The notes under the pieces are model-generated. The model searched no databases. It saw nothing but the letters and a program-made list of their open reading frames with translations, and had not been told where the DNA came from. A stretch of 56,714 bases of DNA, taken from NCBI RefSeq assembly GCF_937863155.1, contig NZ_CALMFB010000005.1, forward strand, positions 1-56,714, in the 5' to 3' direction. The position numbers and the translations under genes were made by a program. Source of the stretch: an uncultured Brevundimonas sp. (GTDB taxonomy: Bacteria > Pseudomonadota > Alphaproteobacteria > Caulobacterales > Caulobacteraceae). This document shows positions 37,294-46,484 of the stretch, piece by piece (within the stretch, counting starts at the first letter, position 1; every line of letters starts with the position of its first letter).

Positions 37294-37312
37294 TTGAGAG
37301 TCGTTATCAATT
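37294..37312. promoter_or_regulatory. candidate Fur/iron-responsive box upstream of hemA
   Basis: TTGAGAGTCGTTATCAATT resembles classical Fur boxes (TGAGAATCATTATCA): 13 of the 15 core bases agree. It lies about 100 bases before the hemA start in an otherwise gene-free 197-base gap. The same gap also contains the inverted repeat GACTC-N5-GAGTC at 37264-37278 and ACTCTCAA at 37241-37248, complementary to TTGAGAGT. Confidence 0.5.
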
Positions 37313-37408
37313 AGGGGGTTGCGACCTTTTCTCCCCGTCCTGAATGTGGACTTTCCGGGCGCGGGGGCGCATAGGCCGGGCCAGCATCATCGAGGGACGA
37401 AAACGGCC

Positions 37409-38635
37409 TTGTTCGACTATCGCGCCGCGTTCGAAAGCGCCGTAGAGCAGGTGAAGGGGGAGGGGCGCTATCGCGTCTTCGCCGACCTGAAGCGCGTGGC
37501 CGGTCAGTTCCCGGTGGCCCGCCGTCGCCGCGCGGACGGCACCGAGCAAGACGTGGTCGTCTGGTGCTCGAACGATTACCTCGGCATGGGCCAGCATCCG
37601 GCCGTTCTGGACGCCATGACGGCCGAGATCGCCGCGACCGGCGCCGGCGCCGGCGGCACGCGCAACATCTCGGGCACCACCCGTTCGGCCGTGGACCTGG
37701 AGGCCGAGCTGGCGTCCTGGCACGGCAAGGAAGCGGCCCTGCTGTTCACCTCGGGCTATGTGGCCAATGAGGCGACGCTGACGACGCTGCAGCGCATCCT
37801 GCCGGGCCTGATCATCTTTTCCGACAGTCTGAACCATGCCTCGATGATCGCGGGCATTCGCAACGGCGGGTGCGAGCGGCACATCTTCGCGCACAACGAT
37901 CTGACGCACCTTGAGGCGCTGCTGGCCGACGCCCCGGCCGATGCGCCCAAGCTGATCGCCTTCGAGAGCGTCTATTCCATGGACGGCGACATCGCCGACC
38001 TGAAGGGCACCCTCGCCCTGGCGCGCAAATACGGCGCCCTGACCTATCTGGACGAGGTTCACGCCGTGGGCCTGTACGGCGAAACCGGCGCCGGCGTGGC
38101 CGAGCGCGATGGCGTGCTGGACCAGATCGACATCATCGAATGCACCCTGGGCAAGGCCATCGGCGTCATGGGCGGATACATCGCGGCTGACGCCGTGATC
38201 GTGGACGCGGTGCGGTCTTGGGCCGCGGGCTTCATCTTCACCACCAGCCTGCCGCCCGCCCTGACCGCCGGCGCCCTGGCCTCGGTGCGGCATCTGAAGA
38301 CCCATCCCGAACTGCGCGCCGCCCATCAGGAGCGCGCCGCCACCCTGAAGCGCCTGTTCGCCGAGGCGGGCATTCCGGTGATGGACAGCGAAAGCCACAT
38401 CGTGCCGGTGCGCGTGGGCAACCCGGTCCACTGCAAGATGATCTCGGACATGCTGCTGGAAGACCACGGCGTCTATGTCCAGCCGATCAACTATCCCACC
38501 GTGCCCAAGGGGACCGAGCGGCTTCGCTTCACCCCGTCGCCCAACCACACCGACGCCATGATGGCCGATCTGGTGGCGGCGATGGACCGGCTGTGGACCC
38601 ACTGCAATGTGGCGCGTCGCCCGGCGGCGGCGTGA
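37409..38635 (+). CDS. hemA: 5-aminolevulinate synthase
   Basis: The 408-residue PLP enzyme condenses glycine and succinyl-CoA (C4 pathway of heme synthesis). It has [48 protein letters not shown] and the PLP Lys249 in CTLGKAIG, matching Lys248 of well-studied alphaproteobacterial enzymes. The TTG at 37409 gives the family's normal length and N-terminus, with GAGGGA upstream. Another TTG 30 codons earlier adds residues of no recognisable character. A Fur-like site upstream suggests iron control. Confidence 0.92.
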   Translation: MFDYRAAFESAVEQVKGEGRYRVFADLKRVAGQFPVARRRRADGTEQDVVVWCSNDYLGMGQHPAVLDAMTAEIAATGAGAGGTRNISGTTRSAVDLEAELASWHGKEAALLFTSGYVANEATLTTLQRILPGLIIFSDSLNHASMIAGIRNGGCERHIFAHNDLTHLEALLADAPADAPKLIAFESVYSMDGDIADLKGTLALARKYGALTYLDEVHAVGLYGETGAGVAERDGVLDQIDIIECTLGKAIGVMGGYIAADAVIVDAVRSWAAGFIFTTSLPPALTAGALASVRHLKTHPELRAAHQERAATLKRLFAEAGIPVMDSESHIVPVRVGNPVHCKMISDMLLEDHGVYVQPINYPTVPKGTERLRFTPSPNHTDAMMADLVAAMDRLWTHCNVARRPAAA

Positions 38636-38824
38636 TTGGCCGCGCCTGACCCGGAACTGGGCGAGGTTCTGTTCGAACTGACCCGTAACGGGCCCTATCT
38701 GAAATGTTCGGCCATCCACGCCGCGACGGGGATCGAGGTGTCGGCCCTGGGTCCGGCGAACCAGCCCGAGGCCCTGAAGCGCGTGGCCATCGCCAAGCTG
38801 AAGCGGGCGCTGCTCAGCCGTTGA
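38636..38824 (+). CDS. small DUF6898-like protein
   Basis: The 62-residue protein starts with TTG immediately after the hemA stop. LGEVLFELTRNGPYLKCSAIHAATGIEVSALGP and a C-terminal helix LKRVAIAKLKRAL match a small alphaproteobacterial family (DUF6898) often found near hemA and glyA; no function is known. Translation is presumably by coupling to hemA. Its last 11 bases overlap the convergent IPTL-CTERM gene. Confidence 0.6.
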   Translation: MAAPDPELGEVLFELTRNGPYLKCSAIHAATGIEVSALGPANQPEALKRVAIAKLKRALLSR

Positions 38825-39578
38825 TTTGACGGCGGTGGTGCAGGTGCATGACGGCGCCCATCGCCAGAAGCCCACCGAACAGGATCATCGCCCATTCGCT
38901 CAGGGTCGGCACCGTGGGGACGGGCGGCGGCGGCGGCGTCAGGGACACGGTGACGCTGGCCGCGCTGGCGAATGAAACCCCATCCGCGGGCCCACCCGAG
39001 GCGTTCAGGCAGCCGGCGCCGAAGGTGCCGCCCGTAGGGTTGCCGAACCCATCCTCGGCGTTGTCGCCCCGCACCTGGCAGATGGCGTTGCTCAACACAT
39101 TGACCGGCGTGGCTCCGACACTCGTGAACCAGATCGAAGAGACGCGCGCAGCGGGGTTGGCGGGGGCGCTTACGGGATAAGACCCGGGCGTGTTGACCCG
39201 ATCGAACTTGAACTCGAATCCGATGATTTCGCCGGCGGCGTTGGTGTCGACCTTGGCGGTGTTGATATAGACCGTGTTGTACAGATCCGCTTCGGTATAG
39301 GTGCGCTGGCCATCGTTGATGGTGAAGGTGTTGATGCCGAAGCTGACGTCATAGCCGATCTCGTTCGGCGGCGGCGCGCCGGCCAGTTCAAACTGGCCGC
39401 TCAGCTTATGGGCCGTCGTATAGACACGCGAGCAATCCCCCGCCGGACAGACCACCGCCGTCGAATTGGACGCCGTCGAATAGGGCGCGCTGTCGATATA
39501 GTAGGTGACGGCCTGAGCCGCCGCCTGATTGGCGAACAGACCAAGGGCCAGGGCCAGCCCCAGAACGACACGCTTCAT
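38814..39578 (-). CDS. IPTL-CTERM-anchored exported protein
   Basis: The 254-residue protein has a signal peptide (MKRVVLGLALALGLFANQAAAQ) and a beta-rich extracytoplasmic region with NTFTINDGQRTYTEADLYN and VNVLSNAICQVRGD. A Pro-rich linker (PPPPPVPTVP) precedes the C-terminal sorting signal TLSEWAMILFGGLLAMG and a basic tail HLHHRRQ. IPTL-CTERM tags are processed by exosortase-type enzymes, placing the protein at the outer surface. No exosortase is in this window. The ligand or role is unknown. Confidence 0.8.
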   Translation of the reverse strand: MKRVVLGLALALGLFANQAAAQAVTYYIDSAPYSTASNSTAVVCPAGDCSRVYTTAHKLSGQFELAGAPPPNEIGYDVSFGINTFTINDGQRTYTEADLYNTVYINTAKVDTNAAGEIIGFEFKFDRVNTPGSYPVSAPANPAARVSSIWFTSVGATPVNVLSNAICQVRGDNAEDGFGNPTGGTFGAGCLNASGGPADGVSFASAASVTVSLTPPPPPVPTVPTLSEWAMILFGGLLAMGAVMHLHHRRQING

Positions 39579-39675
39579 GATTCTCTCCCCGCAAGCCGTG
39601 CAGTTTAGGGAGGTATCCTCCAAGGGCAAAAACTTCGGTCGCGAAATTGGATCGGATTCCAAAATCACGGACTTG

Positions 39676-39691
39676 CCACAAGATGTTGTGG
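39676..39691. promoter_or_regulatory. candidate NrdR box upstream of glyA-nrdR
   Basis: CCACAAGATGTTGTGG is a 6-bp inverted repeat with a 4-base centre. It keeps the invariant bases of the NrdR-box consensus acaCwAtATaTwGtgt. It lies 65 bases before the glyA start, and nrdR is the next gene, so autoregulation is plausible. Only one box is seen; pairs are more usual. Confidence 0.5.
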
Positions 39692-39755
39692 TCAGCTCGG
39701 GTGCAGCGTAGACAGGACGGCGTTTTCGTCGCCCTCTCTAGTTTCGGAATCGCCC

Positions 39756-41039
<1,284 letters not shown>

Positions 41040-41046
41040 GCCGCTG

Positions 41047-41505
41047 ATGAAATGCCCTTTCTGCGGAAATGTGGACACCCAGGTGAAGGACAGCCGCCCG
41101 TCCGACGATGGCGCGGCCATCCGGCGTCGGCGGTCGTGCGCGGCCTGCAACGGGCGTTTCACCACCTTCGAGCGGGTGCAGCTGCGTGAACTGGTCATCC
41201 TGAAGCGCAACGGCCGCCGCACCCCGTTCGACCGCGACAAGCTGGAGCGGTCCCTGGGCGTGGCCCTGCGCAAGCGGCCGGTCCAGCCGGACCAGGTCGA
41301 GCAGATGGTCAACCGCATCGTCCGCCAGCTGGAAAGCCTGGGCGAGACCGAGATCCCCTCCAGCGTCGTCGGCGACTTCATCATGAAGGCGCTGAAGGGC
41401 GTCGATGAAGTGGCCTACGTCCGCTACGCCTCGGTCTACAAGGACTTCCGCCACACCAGCGACTTCGCGAAATTCCTCGGCGACGAGGGTCTGGACGAGG
41501 GCTGA
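41047..41505 (+). CDS. nrdR: transcriptional repressor NrdR
   Basis: The 152-residue regulator has an N-terminal zinc ribbon ([19 protein letters not shown]) and an ATP-cone domain ([21 protein letters not shown]). It senses ATP/dATP and represses ribonucleotide reductase genes through NrdR boxes. It follows glyA by seven bases and shares one base with ribD (TGATG). A candidate box upstream of glyA suggests autoregulation. Confidence 0.95.
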   Translation: MKCPFCGNVDTQVKDSRPSDDGAAIRRRRSCAACNGRFTTFERVQLRELVILKRNGRRTPFDRDKLERSLGVALRKRPVQPDQVEQMVNRIVRQLESLGETEIPSSVVGDFIMKALKGVDEVAYVRYASVYKDFRHTSDFAKFLGDEGLDEG

Positions 41506-42149
41506 TGCGCCCGCCAGACCGCCCGCATGTGACGCTGAAACTGGCCACCTCGCTGGACGGCCGCATCGCCACGGCGACGGGCGAGAGCCAATGGATCACC
41601 GGCGACGCCGCGCGCGAACAGGGCCACCGTCTGCGCGCCGTCCACGACGCCATCCTGGTCGGGGTCGAGACGGTGCTGGCGGACGACCCGGAGCTGACCG
41701 TGCGACTTCCTTCACCTATTGCGGGGGGAAGGCAACCGTTGCGGGTCGTTATGGACAGCCGCCTGCGCACGCCACCATCCGCCCGGATCGCGGCCGCCAA
41801 CACCCTGATCCTGACCGCCGCCGATCCGCGCTTTGTCGGCGGGGCGCAAGTGCAGCAGGTGGCGGCCGAGAACGGTCGTCCGGCCATCAGCGCCGTTCTG
41901 GCCGCCCTGTCCGAGCGTGGCGTCCGTTCGCTGCTGATCGAGGGGGGCGGGCAGGTGGCGGCGTCGTTTCTGGAGGCGGGCGCCGTGGACGCCATCGAAT
42001 GGTTCCGCGCGCCGATCCTGCTGGGCGGGCAGGGGCGTCCGGGCGTCGCCGCCCTGGCCCTTGCCCGGCTTTCCGACGCGCCGCGCTTTCGCAGGCTTGC
42101 GGTTCAGCCCCTGGGTGACGACCTGTGGGAGCGATACGAGAGGCTCTGA
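41505..42149 (+). CDS. ribD: RibD-type pyrimidine reductase, reductase domain only
   Basis: The 214-residue protein equals the C-terminal reductase half of RibD: HVTLKLATSLDGRIAT, SQWITGDAAREQGH, AILVGVETVLADDPELTVR and LLIEGGGQVAASFL. The N-terminal zinc deaminase domain (HAE...CxxC pattern) found in bifunctional RibD is absent and not encoded elsewhere in the window. Residues ~68-74 (PSPIAGG) are encoded by a palindromic tract with rare codons, looking like an insertion. The ATG shares a base with the nrdR stop. Alternatively it is a dihydrofolate-reductase-like RibD_C protein. Confidence 0.85.
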   Translation: MRPPDRPHVTLKLATSLDGRIATATGESQWITGDAAREQGHRLRAVHDAILVGVETVLADDPELTVRLPSPIAGGRQPLRVVMDSRLRTPPSARIAAANTLILTAADPRFVGGAQVQQVAAENGRPAISAVLAALSERGVRSLLIEGGGQVAASFLEAGAVDAIEWFRAPILLGGQGRPGVAALALARLSDAPRFRRLAVQPLGDDLWERYERL

Positions 42150-42743
42150 ATGTTCACCGGCATCGTCACCGACATCGGCAGGGTGCGCCGCGTCGCCGAA
42201 ACGGCGCGCGACCGCCGCTATGAGATCGAGACCGCCTGGGACACGGCCGGCATCGACCTGGGCGCCTCGGTCAGCCACGCCGGCTGCTGCCTGACCGTCA
42301 CGGAAAAAGGCCCCGGCTGGTTCGCGGTCGAGGTGTCGGGCGAAACCCTGTCGAAGACCACCCTGGGCGGCTGGCGCGCGGGCGATCCGGTCAATCTGGA
42401 GCGGGCGGCGCGGCTGGGCGACGAAATGGGCGGCCATGTCGTCTCGGGCCATGTCGACGGAATGGGCCAGGTGGTGTCGGTGACGCCGGACGGCGGCTCG
42501 CACCGCATCGTCATCGCCGCGCCGCCGCCGCTGCATCGCTATATCGCGTCCAAGGGGTCGATCACGGTCGATGGGGTCTCCCTGACGGTGAACGCCGTCG
42601 ACGGCGTGGAATTCGGCCTGAACATCATCCCCCACACCTGGACGGCCACGACCCTGGGCCGGTTGAAGGCGGGGGATTTCGTCAATCTGGAAATCGACAT
42701 GCTGGCGCGATACCTCGCGCGGTGGCAGGAGACGGCGGCATGA
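42150..42743 (+). CDS. ribE: riboflavin synthase alpha chain
   Basis: The 197-residue protein has two internally similar lumazine-binding barrels. MFTGIVTDIGRVRRV and SVSHAGCCLTV belong to the first; GHVDGMGQVVSV and ITVDGVSLTVNAVDG to the second. It dismutates two 6,7-dimethyl-8-ribityllumazine molecules to riboflavin. It starts directly after the ribD stop and overlaps ribBA by four bases (ATGA). Length is normal. Confidence 0.94.
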   Translation: MFTGIVTDIGRVRRVAETARDRRYEIETAWDTAGIDLGASVSHAGCCLTVTEKGPGWFAVEVSGETLSKTTLGGWRAGDPVNLERAARLGDEMGGHVVSGHVDGMGQVVSVTPDGGSHRIVIAAPPPLHRYIASKGSITVDGVSLTVNAVDGVEFGLNIIPHTWTATTLGRLKAGDFVNLEIDMLARYLARWQETAA

Positions 42744-43873
42744 ACCTGGCGGCCAATATGAATGACAGTCCGATCAGCCCGATCGAGGACATCCTGGAGG
42801 ACGCCCGCAACGGGCGGCCCTACATCCTGGTCGACGCCGAGGATCGCGAGAACGAGGGCGACGTCATTATCCCGGCCCAGTTCGCGACGCCGGACCAGAT
42901 CAACTTCATGGCCAAGCATGCGCGCGGCCTGATCTGCCTGGCCATCACGGCTGATCGCGCGCGCCAGCTGCGTCTGCCGCCCATGGCCGCCGAGAACCGC
43001 ACCAGCATGGGCACGGCCTTCACCGTCTCGATCGAGGCCAAGGAGGGCGTGACCACCGGCATCAGCGCCGCCGACCGCGCCCGCACGGTTCAGGTGGCGG
43101 TCGATCCGAACCGCGGCGCCGACGACATCGTTTCGCCCGGCCACGTCTTCCCCCTGGTCGCGCGCGACGGCGGGGTCCTGGTCCGCACCGGCCACACCGA
43201 GGCGGCCGTGGACATCAGCCGCATGGCCGGCCTGACGCCCGCCGGGGTGATCTGCGAGATCATGAATGACGACGGCACCATGGCCCGGATGCCCGACCTG
43301 GTCGCCTTCGCCCAGCTGCACGGGCTGAAGATCGGCACCATCGCCGATCTGATCGCCTATCGCCGCCGCACCGAACGGTTCGTCGAGCGGGTGCTGGAGA
43401 CGCCGTTCGACAGCGTCCACGGCGGCCCCTTCCGCCTGATGGTGTTCAGGAACGCCATCGAGGGGGTCGAGCATGTCGCCCTGGTCAAGGGCCGGATCGA
43501 GCCGGGCAAGCCGGTGCTGGTGCGGATGCATCAGGTCGACTTCGCCGCCGACCTCCTGGGTCATGTCGAGGCGCGGCAGGACTATTTGCCCAAGGCGCTG
43601 AAGGCGATCAGCGATCACAACGGCGCGGGCGTGGCGGTCTTCCTGCGCGACCCCGAACTGGCGGGCCTGGCCGAGCGTCTGGCCGGCGGGGCCAAGCCGG
43701 CGGCCGTGGATCGCTCGCTTAAGGCCTATGGCGTCGGCGCCCAGATCCTGCTGGACCTGGGGGTGCGCGACATGATCGTGATGAGTTCGACGCGCCCCAA
43801 TCCGACCGCGCTGGAAGGCTATGGCCTGCGCATCGTCGGCTGGCGCGACATGGACGGAGAAGACCAATTCTGA
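42740..43873 (+). CDS. ribBA: RibBA-like protein: DHBP synthase with degenerate GTP cyclohydrolase II domain
   Basis: This 377-residue protein has an N-terminal 3,4-dihydroxy-2-butanone 4-phosphate synthase domain (~15-215) with the catalytic acid pattern [26 protein letters not shown] and [15 protein letters not shown]. The C-terminal half aligns with GTP cyclohydrolase II by position, but the zinc-binding cysteines and catalytic block are missing: [15 protein letters not shown] stands where HSECLTGD is expected. Only the DHBP synthase step is therefore likely. ATG 42740 overlaps ribE; an upstream ATG is possible. The ribH start overlaps its stop. Confidence 0.9.
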   Translation: MNLAANMNDSPISPIEDILEDARNGRPYILVDAEDRENEGDVIIPAQFATPDQINFMAKHARGLICLAITADRARQLRLPPMAAENRTSMGTAFTVSIEAKEGVTTGISAADRARTVQVAVDPNRGADDIVSPGHVFPLVARDGGVLVRTGHTEAAVDISRMAGLTPAGVICEIMNDDGTMARMPDLVAFAQLHGLKIGTIADLIAYRRRTERFVERVLETPFDSVHGGPFRLMVFRNAIEGVEHVALVKGRIEPGKPVLVRMHQVDFAADLLGHVEARQDYLPKALKAISDHNGAGVAVFLRDPELAGLAERLAGGAKPAAVDRSLKAYGVGAQILLDLGVRDMIVMSSTRPNPTALEGYGLRIVGWRDMDGEDQF

Positions 43874-44346
43874 TCGACGGCCCCCGTATTCTGATCGTCG
43901 AGGCGCGGTTCTATGACGCCCTGGCCGACGCCCTGCTGGAAGGGGCCAAGGACGCCCTGCGCGCGCGCGGCGCGGTCTTCGACGTCATCACCGTGCCCGG
44001 CGCGCTGGAGATTCCACCGGCCATCGCCCTGGCCGAGGAGGCCGGTCGCTATCCGACCGCCCCGCGCTATGACGGCTATGTCGCGCTGGGCTGCGTGATC
44101 CGGGGCGAGACCTATCATTTCGAGATCGTGTCGGATCAGTCGGCGGCCGGCGTCATGCAGCTGGGCCTGAAGGGGCTGTGCATCGGCAATGGCGTGCTGA
44201 CGGTGGAAGACGAAGCCCAGGCCTGGGCGCGCGCCCGGATTAGCGAGGGCGACAAGGGCGGCGGCGCGGCCCGCGCCTGTCTGGACCTGATCGCATTGAA
44301 GAAACGCCTGCGCCTCGGCCTGGCGTCGGAAGGACAGACGGCGTGA
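43870..44346 (+). CDS. ribH: 6,7-dimethyl-8-ribityllumazine synthase with CTG start
   Basis: The 158-residue protein has the RibH N-terminus [21 protein letters not shown], then [29 protein letters not shown] and [11 protein letters not shown]. The N-terminal 41 residues precede any ATG or GTG in this frame. CTG at 43870 overlaps the ribBA TGA (CTGA), and GGAGAAG lies seven bases upstream, so CTG is the best start. It forms lumazine from the DHBP synthase product and the pyrimidine intermediate. It couples by GTGA to nusB. Confidence 0.9.
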   Translation: MIDGPRILIVEARFYDALADALLEGAKDALRARGAVFDVITVPGALEIPPAIALAEEAGRYPTAPRYDGYVALGCVIRGETYHFEIVSDQSAAGVMQLGLKGLCIGNGVLTVEDEAQAWARARISEGDKGGGAARACLDLIALKKRLRLGLASEGQTA

Positions 44347-44858
44347 GCGACCCCAACAGCCTGCAATCGGTGATGGCCCATCTGGCCGGCAAGACGGACG
44401 AAGCGCCGCTTAGCGGCAAGCAGCGCCGCGCCCGCACCATCGCGCGGCTGGCCGCCGTTCAGGCCCTGTATCAGATGGAGCTGGCCGGCGAGGGGGTCGA
44501 GACGGTCATCGAGGAATTCTCGCGCCACCGTTTCGACGGCGACATCGAAGGCCAGATGTTGGCCGAGGCGGATGAAGACTATTTCGCCCAGATCGTGCGC
44601 GGCGTGGTCACCGGCCAGGTGGCCATCGACGGGGCGGTGAAGGCCCGGCTGGCGTCCAACTGGCGGCTGGAGCGTCTGGACGCCACCCTGCGCGCCCTGC
44701 TGCGCTGCGGAGCGTGGGAACTGCGCGACCGGCCCGACACCCCGCGCGAGGTGGTGATCGACGAATATGTCGAACTGGCCAAGGCCTTCTTCGACGAGGC
44801 CGAGGCGAAATTCGTCAACGCCGCCCTGGACGGCGTCGCCCGCGATGCCCGCGGTTGA
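44343..44858 (+). CDS. nusB: transcription antitermination factor NusB
   Basis: The 171-residue all-helical protein has [22 protein letters not shown] at the N-terminus. [20 protein letters not shown] and [34 protein letters not shown] at the end are canonical NusB segments. It acts with NusE on boxA RNA in rRNA antitermination. GTG 44343 overlaps the ribH stop. The ribH-nusB order is conserved in many proteobacteria. thiL starts 14 bases before its end. Confidence 0.93.
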   Translation: MSDPNSLQSVMAHLAGKTDEAPLSGKQRRARTIARLAAVQALYQMELAGEGVETVIEEFSRHRFDGDIEGQMLAEADEDYFAQIVRGVVTGQVAIDGAVKARLASNWRLERLDATLRALLRCGAWELRDRPDTPREVVIDEYVELAKAFFDEAEAKFVNAALDGVARDARG

Positions 44859-45834
44859 CGTCGCCGGAGAGTTCGAGACCATCCACCGCCTGCTGAAGCC
44901 GCTGGCGCATCCCGACTGGGCGCGCGGCCTGGTCGATGATGCGGCGGTTCTGCCGTCACGGCCCGGTTTCGATCTGGTCCTGACCAAGGACGCCATCATT
45001 GAAGGCGTGCATTTCCTGGCCGACGATCCGCTGGACACCGTGGCCCAGAAGCTGTTGCGGGTGAATCTGTCGGACCTGGCGGCCAAGGGGGCCGAGCCGT
45101 TCGGCTATCTGCTGGCCTGTCATTGGTCCGAACGCTGCGGCTGGCCGGAGCGCAAGGCCTTCGCCGAGGGGCTGAAGGCCGATCAGGCCGAGTTCGGCGT
45201 CTGGCTGATGGGCGGCGACACGGTGAACACGCCCGGCCCGCTGAGTTTCAGCCTGACGGCCCTGGGCTGGGTTCCCAAGGGGCGGGCTGTGTCGCGCGCC
45301 GGCGCACGGCCCGGCGATCTGGTGTTCGTGACCGGGACCATAGGCGACGGCGCCCTGGGCCTGATGGCGGCGCAGGGCGGGCTGACGCTGGAGCCGGAAC
45401 GGCTGGACGCCCTGATCGCCCACTATCGCGCGCCGCGCCCGCGGGTCGAGTTCGCGGAGGCCGTGCGCGATCTGGCCACCGCCTGCGCCGACGTGTCGGA
45501 CGGCCTGATCGCCGACGCCGGCCGGATCGCCCAGGCCAGTGGCGTCGGCCTGATGCTGGACCTTGAGAAGACGCCCCTGTCGGCGGCGGGTGCGGTGTGG
45601 TTCGACGGCCGGGTGGACCCTGAGGCGGCGCTGGTGCGCCTGGCCACGGGCGGTGATGACTATGAGCTGGTGCTGACGGCGCCGCCCCGGGCCGAGGGGG
45701 CGTTACGGGCGGCGGCCGAGGCTCGGCATCTGCGCCTGACGCGGATTGGAGAGGTTACCGGCGGGTCCGAGGTCGTCGCGACCTATCTGCGCCAGCCGGT
45801 GGCGATCGACAGCGCCGGCTGGACCCACGACTGA
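44845..45834 (+). CDS. thiL: thiamine-monophosphate kinase
   Basis: The 329-residue kinase of the PurM/ThiL superfamily has [73 protein letters not shown] and [10 protein letters not shown]. It phosphorylates thiamine monophosphate to the diphosphate. ATG 44845 lies inside the nusB end and removes a non-homologous upstream stretch. It closes the glyA-thiL operon. Confidence 0.93.
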   Translation: MPAVDVAGEFETIHRLLKPLAHPDWARGLVDDAAVLPSRPGFDLVLTKDAIIEGVHFLADDPLDTVAQKLLRVNLSDLAAKGAEPFGYLLACHWSERCGWPERKAFAEGLKADQAEFGVWLMGGDTVNTPGPLSFSLTALGWVPKGRAVSRAGARPGDLVFVTGTIGDGALGLMAAQGGLTLEPERLDALIAHYRAPRPRVEFAEAVRDLATACADVSDGLIADAGRIAQASGVGLMLDLEKTPLSAAGAVWFDGRVDPEAALVRLATGGDDYELVLTAPPRAEGALRAAAEARHLRLTRIGEVTGGSEVVATYLRQPVAIDSAGWTHD

Positions 45835-45881
45835 CCCCGGCCCGCAACCAAATCCTAATGCGGGTCGATCAGAATGGCCCG

Positions 45882-46304
45882 ATGGATCGCCGCACCCTGA
45901 TCGCCGCCAGTCTCGCCGCCGCCAGCGTGGGCGGCCCCGCCGTCGCGGGCCCGGGTGGAGGAGAGGCGGCGGCGCCCGCGCTGGGCATATCGGGCGTGGG
46001 CCTGCCGGTGATCGAGGGCGGGCGGGTGCGCAACTATGTGTTCGTGTCGCTGAAACTGCATCTGGGCGCCGGCAAGACGCCCCAGGAGATGCGGGCCAAG
46101 GAAGCCTATTTCCGCGACGCCCTGGTCAAGGCGGCGCATCGCACGCCCTTTCTGGTTCCGGGCGACTGGACCCGGTTGGACGAGGCGGCCCTGCAACGCA
46201 GCCTGATGGCCGACGCGGCGCGAATCGCCGGGCGTGGCGCCGTGACCCGCGTCGAGATCATCGCCCAGGCGCCGCGCCGTCGCACCGGCGTCCGCGCCGG
46301 CTGA
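45882..46304 (+). CDS. exported protein, weak FliL-like pattern
   Basis: The 140-residue protein has a twin-arginine or Sec signal (MDRRTLIAASLAAASVGGPAVAG). The mature part (RNYVFVSLKLHLG, then KEAYFRDALVKAAHRTPF and DEAALQRSLMADAARIAGRGAVTRVEIIAQ) follows the strand-helix-helix-strand order of FliL/stomatin-like domains. There is no membrane anchor after the signal and no flagellar gene nearby. I do not recognise it with confidence. It follows thiL by 47 bases. Confidence 0.6.
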   Translation: MDRRTLIAASLAAASVGGPAVAGPGGGEAAAPALGISGVGLPVIEGGRVRNYVFVSLKLHLGAGKTPQEMRAKEAYFRDALVKAAHRTPFLVPGDWTRLDEAALQRSLMADAARIAGRGAVTRVEIIAQAPRRRTGVRAG

Positions 46305-46326
46305 CAGCTGTTCTCAAAAGGCCGGT

Positions 46327-46343
46327 TGCGTCAGCCTGACGCA
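46327..46343. promoter_or_regulatory. inverted repeat upstream of hppA
   Basis: TGCGTCA-GCC-TGACGCA is a perfect 7-bp inverted repeat with a 3-base spacer. It lies 23 bases after the preceding stop and 142 bases before hppA. It may be a weak terminator (TTTGG follows) or an operator. The rest of the 180-base gap shows nothing clear. Confidence 0.4.
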
Positions 46344-46484
46344 TTTGGCACGTTTCCGCCGCATTTCCCGCGGGACGCGCTGTGGCGTCCGTGAGCGCAC
46401 GGGGGGACCGGAAGGCGGACAGAGGCAAAACGCCCGCCGCGCCAAGGGTCCGCGCGCCCAAGGCAATTGAGGTTGGAAACACCC

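Noticed and set aside
42100-42160. FMN riboswitch in front of the riboflavin genes
   Set aside because: The rib genes are tightly coupled to nrdR and each other, with no leader long enough for the aptamer.
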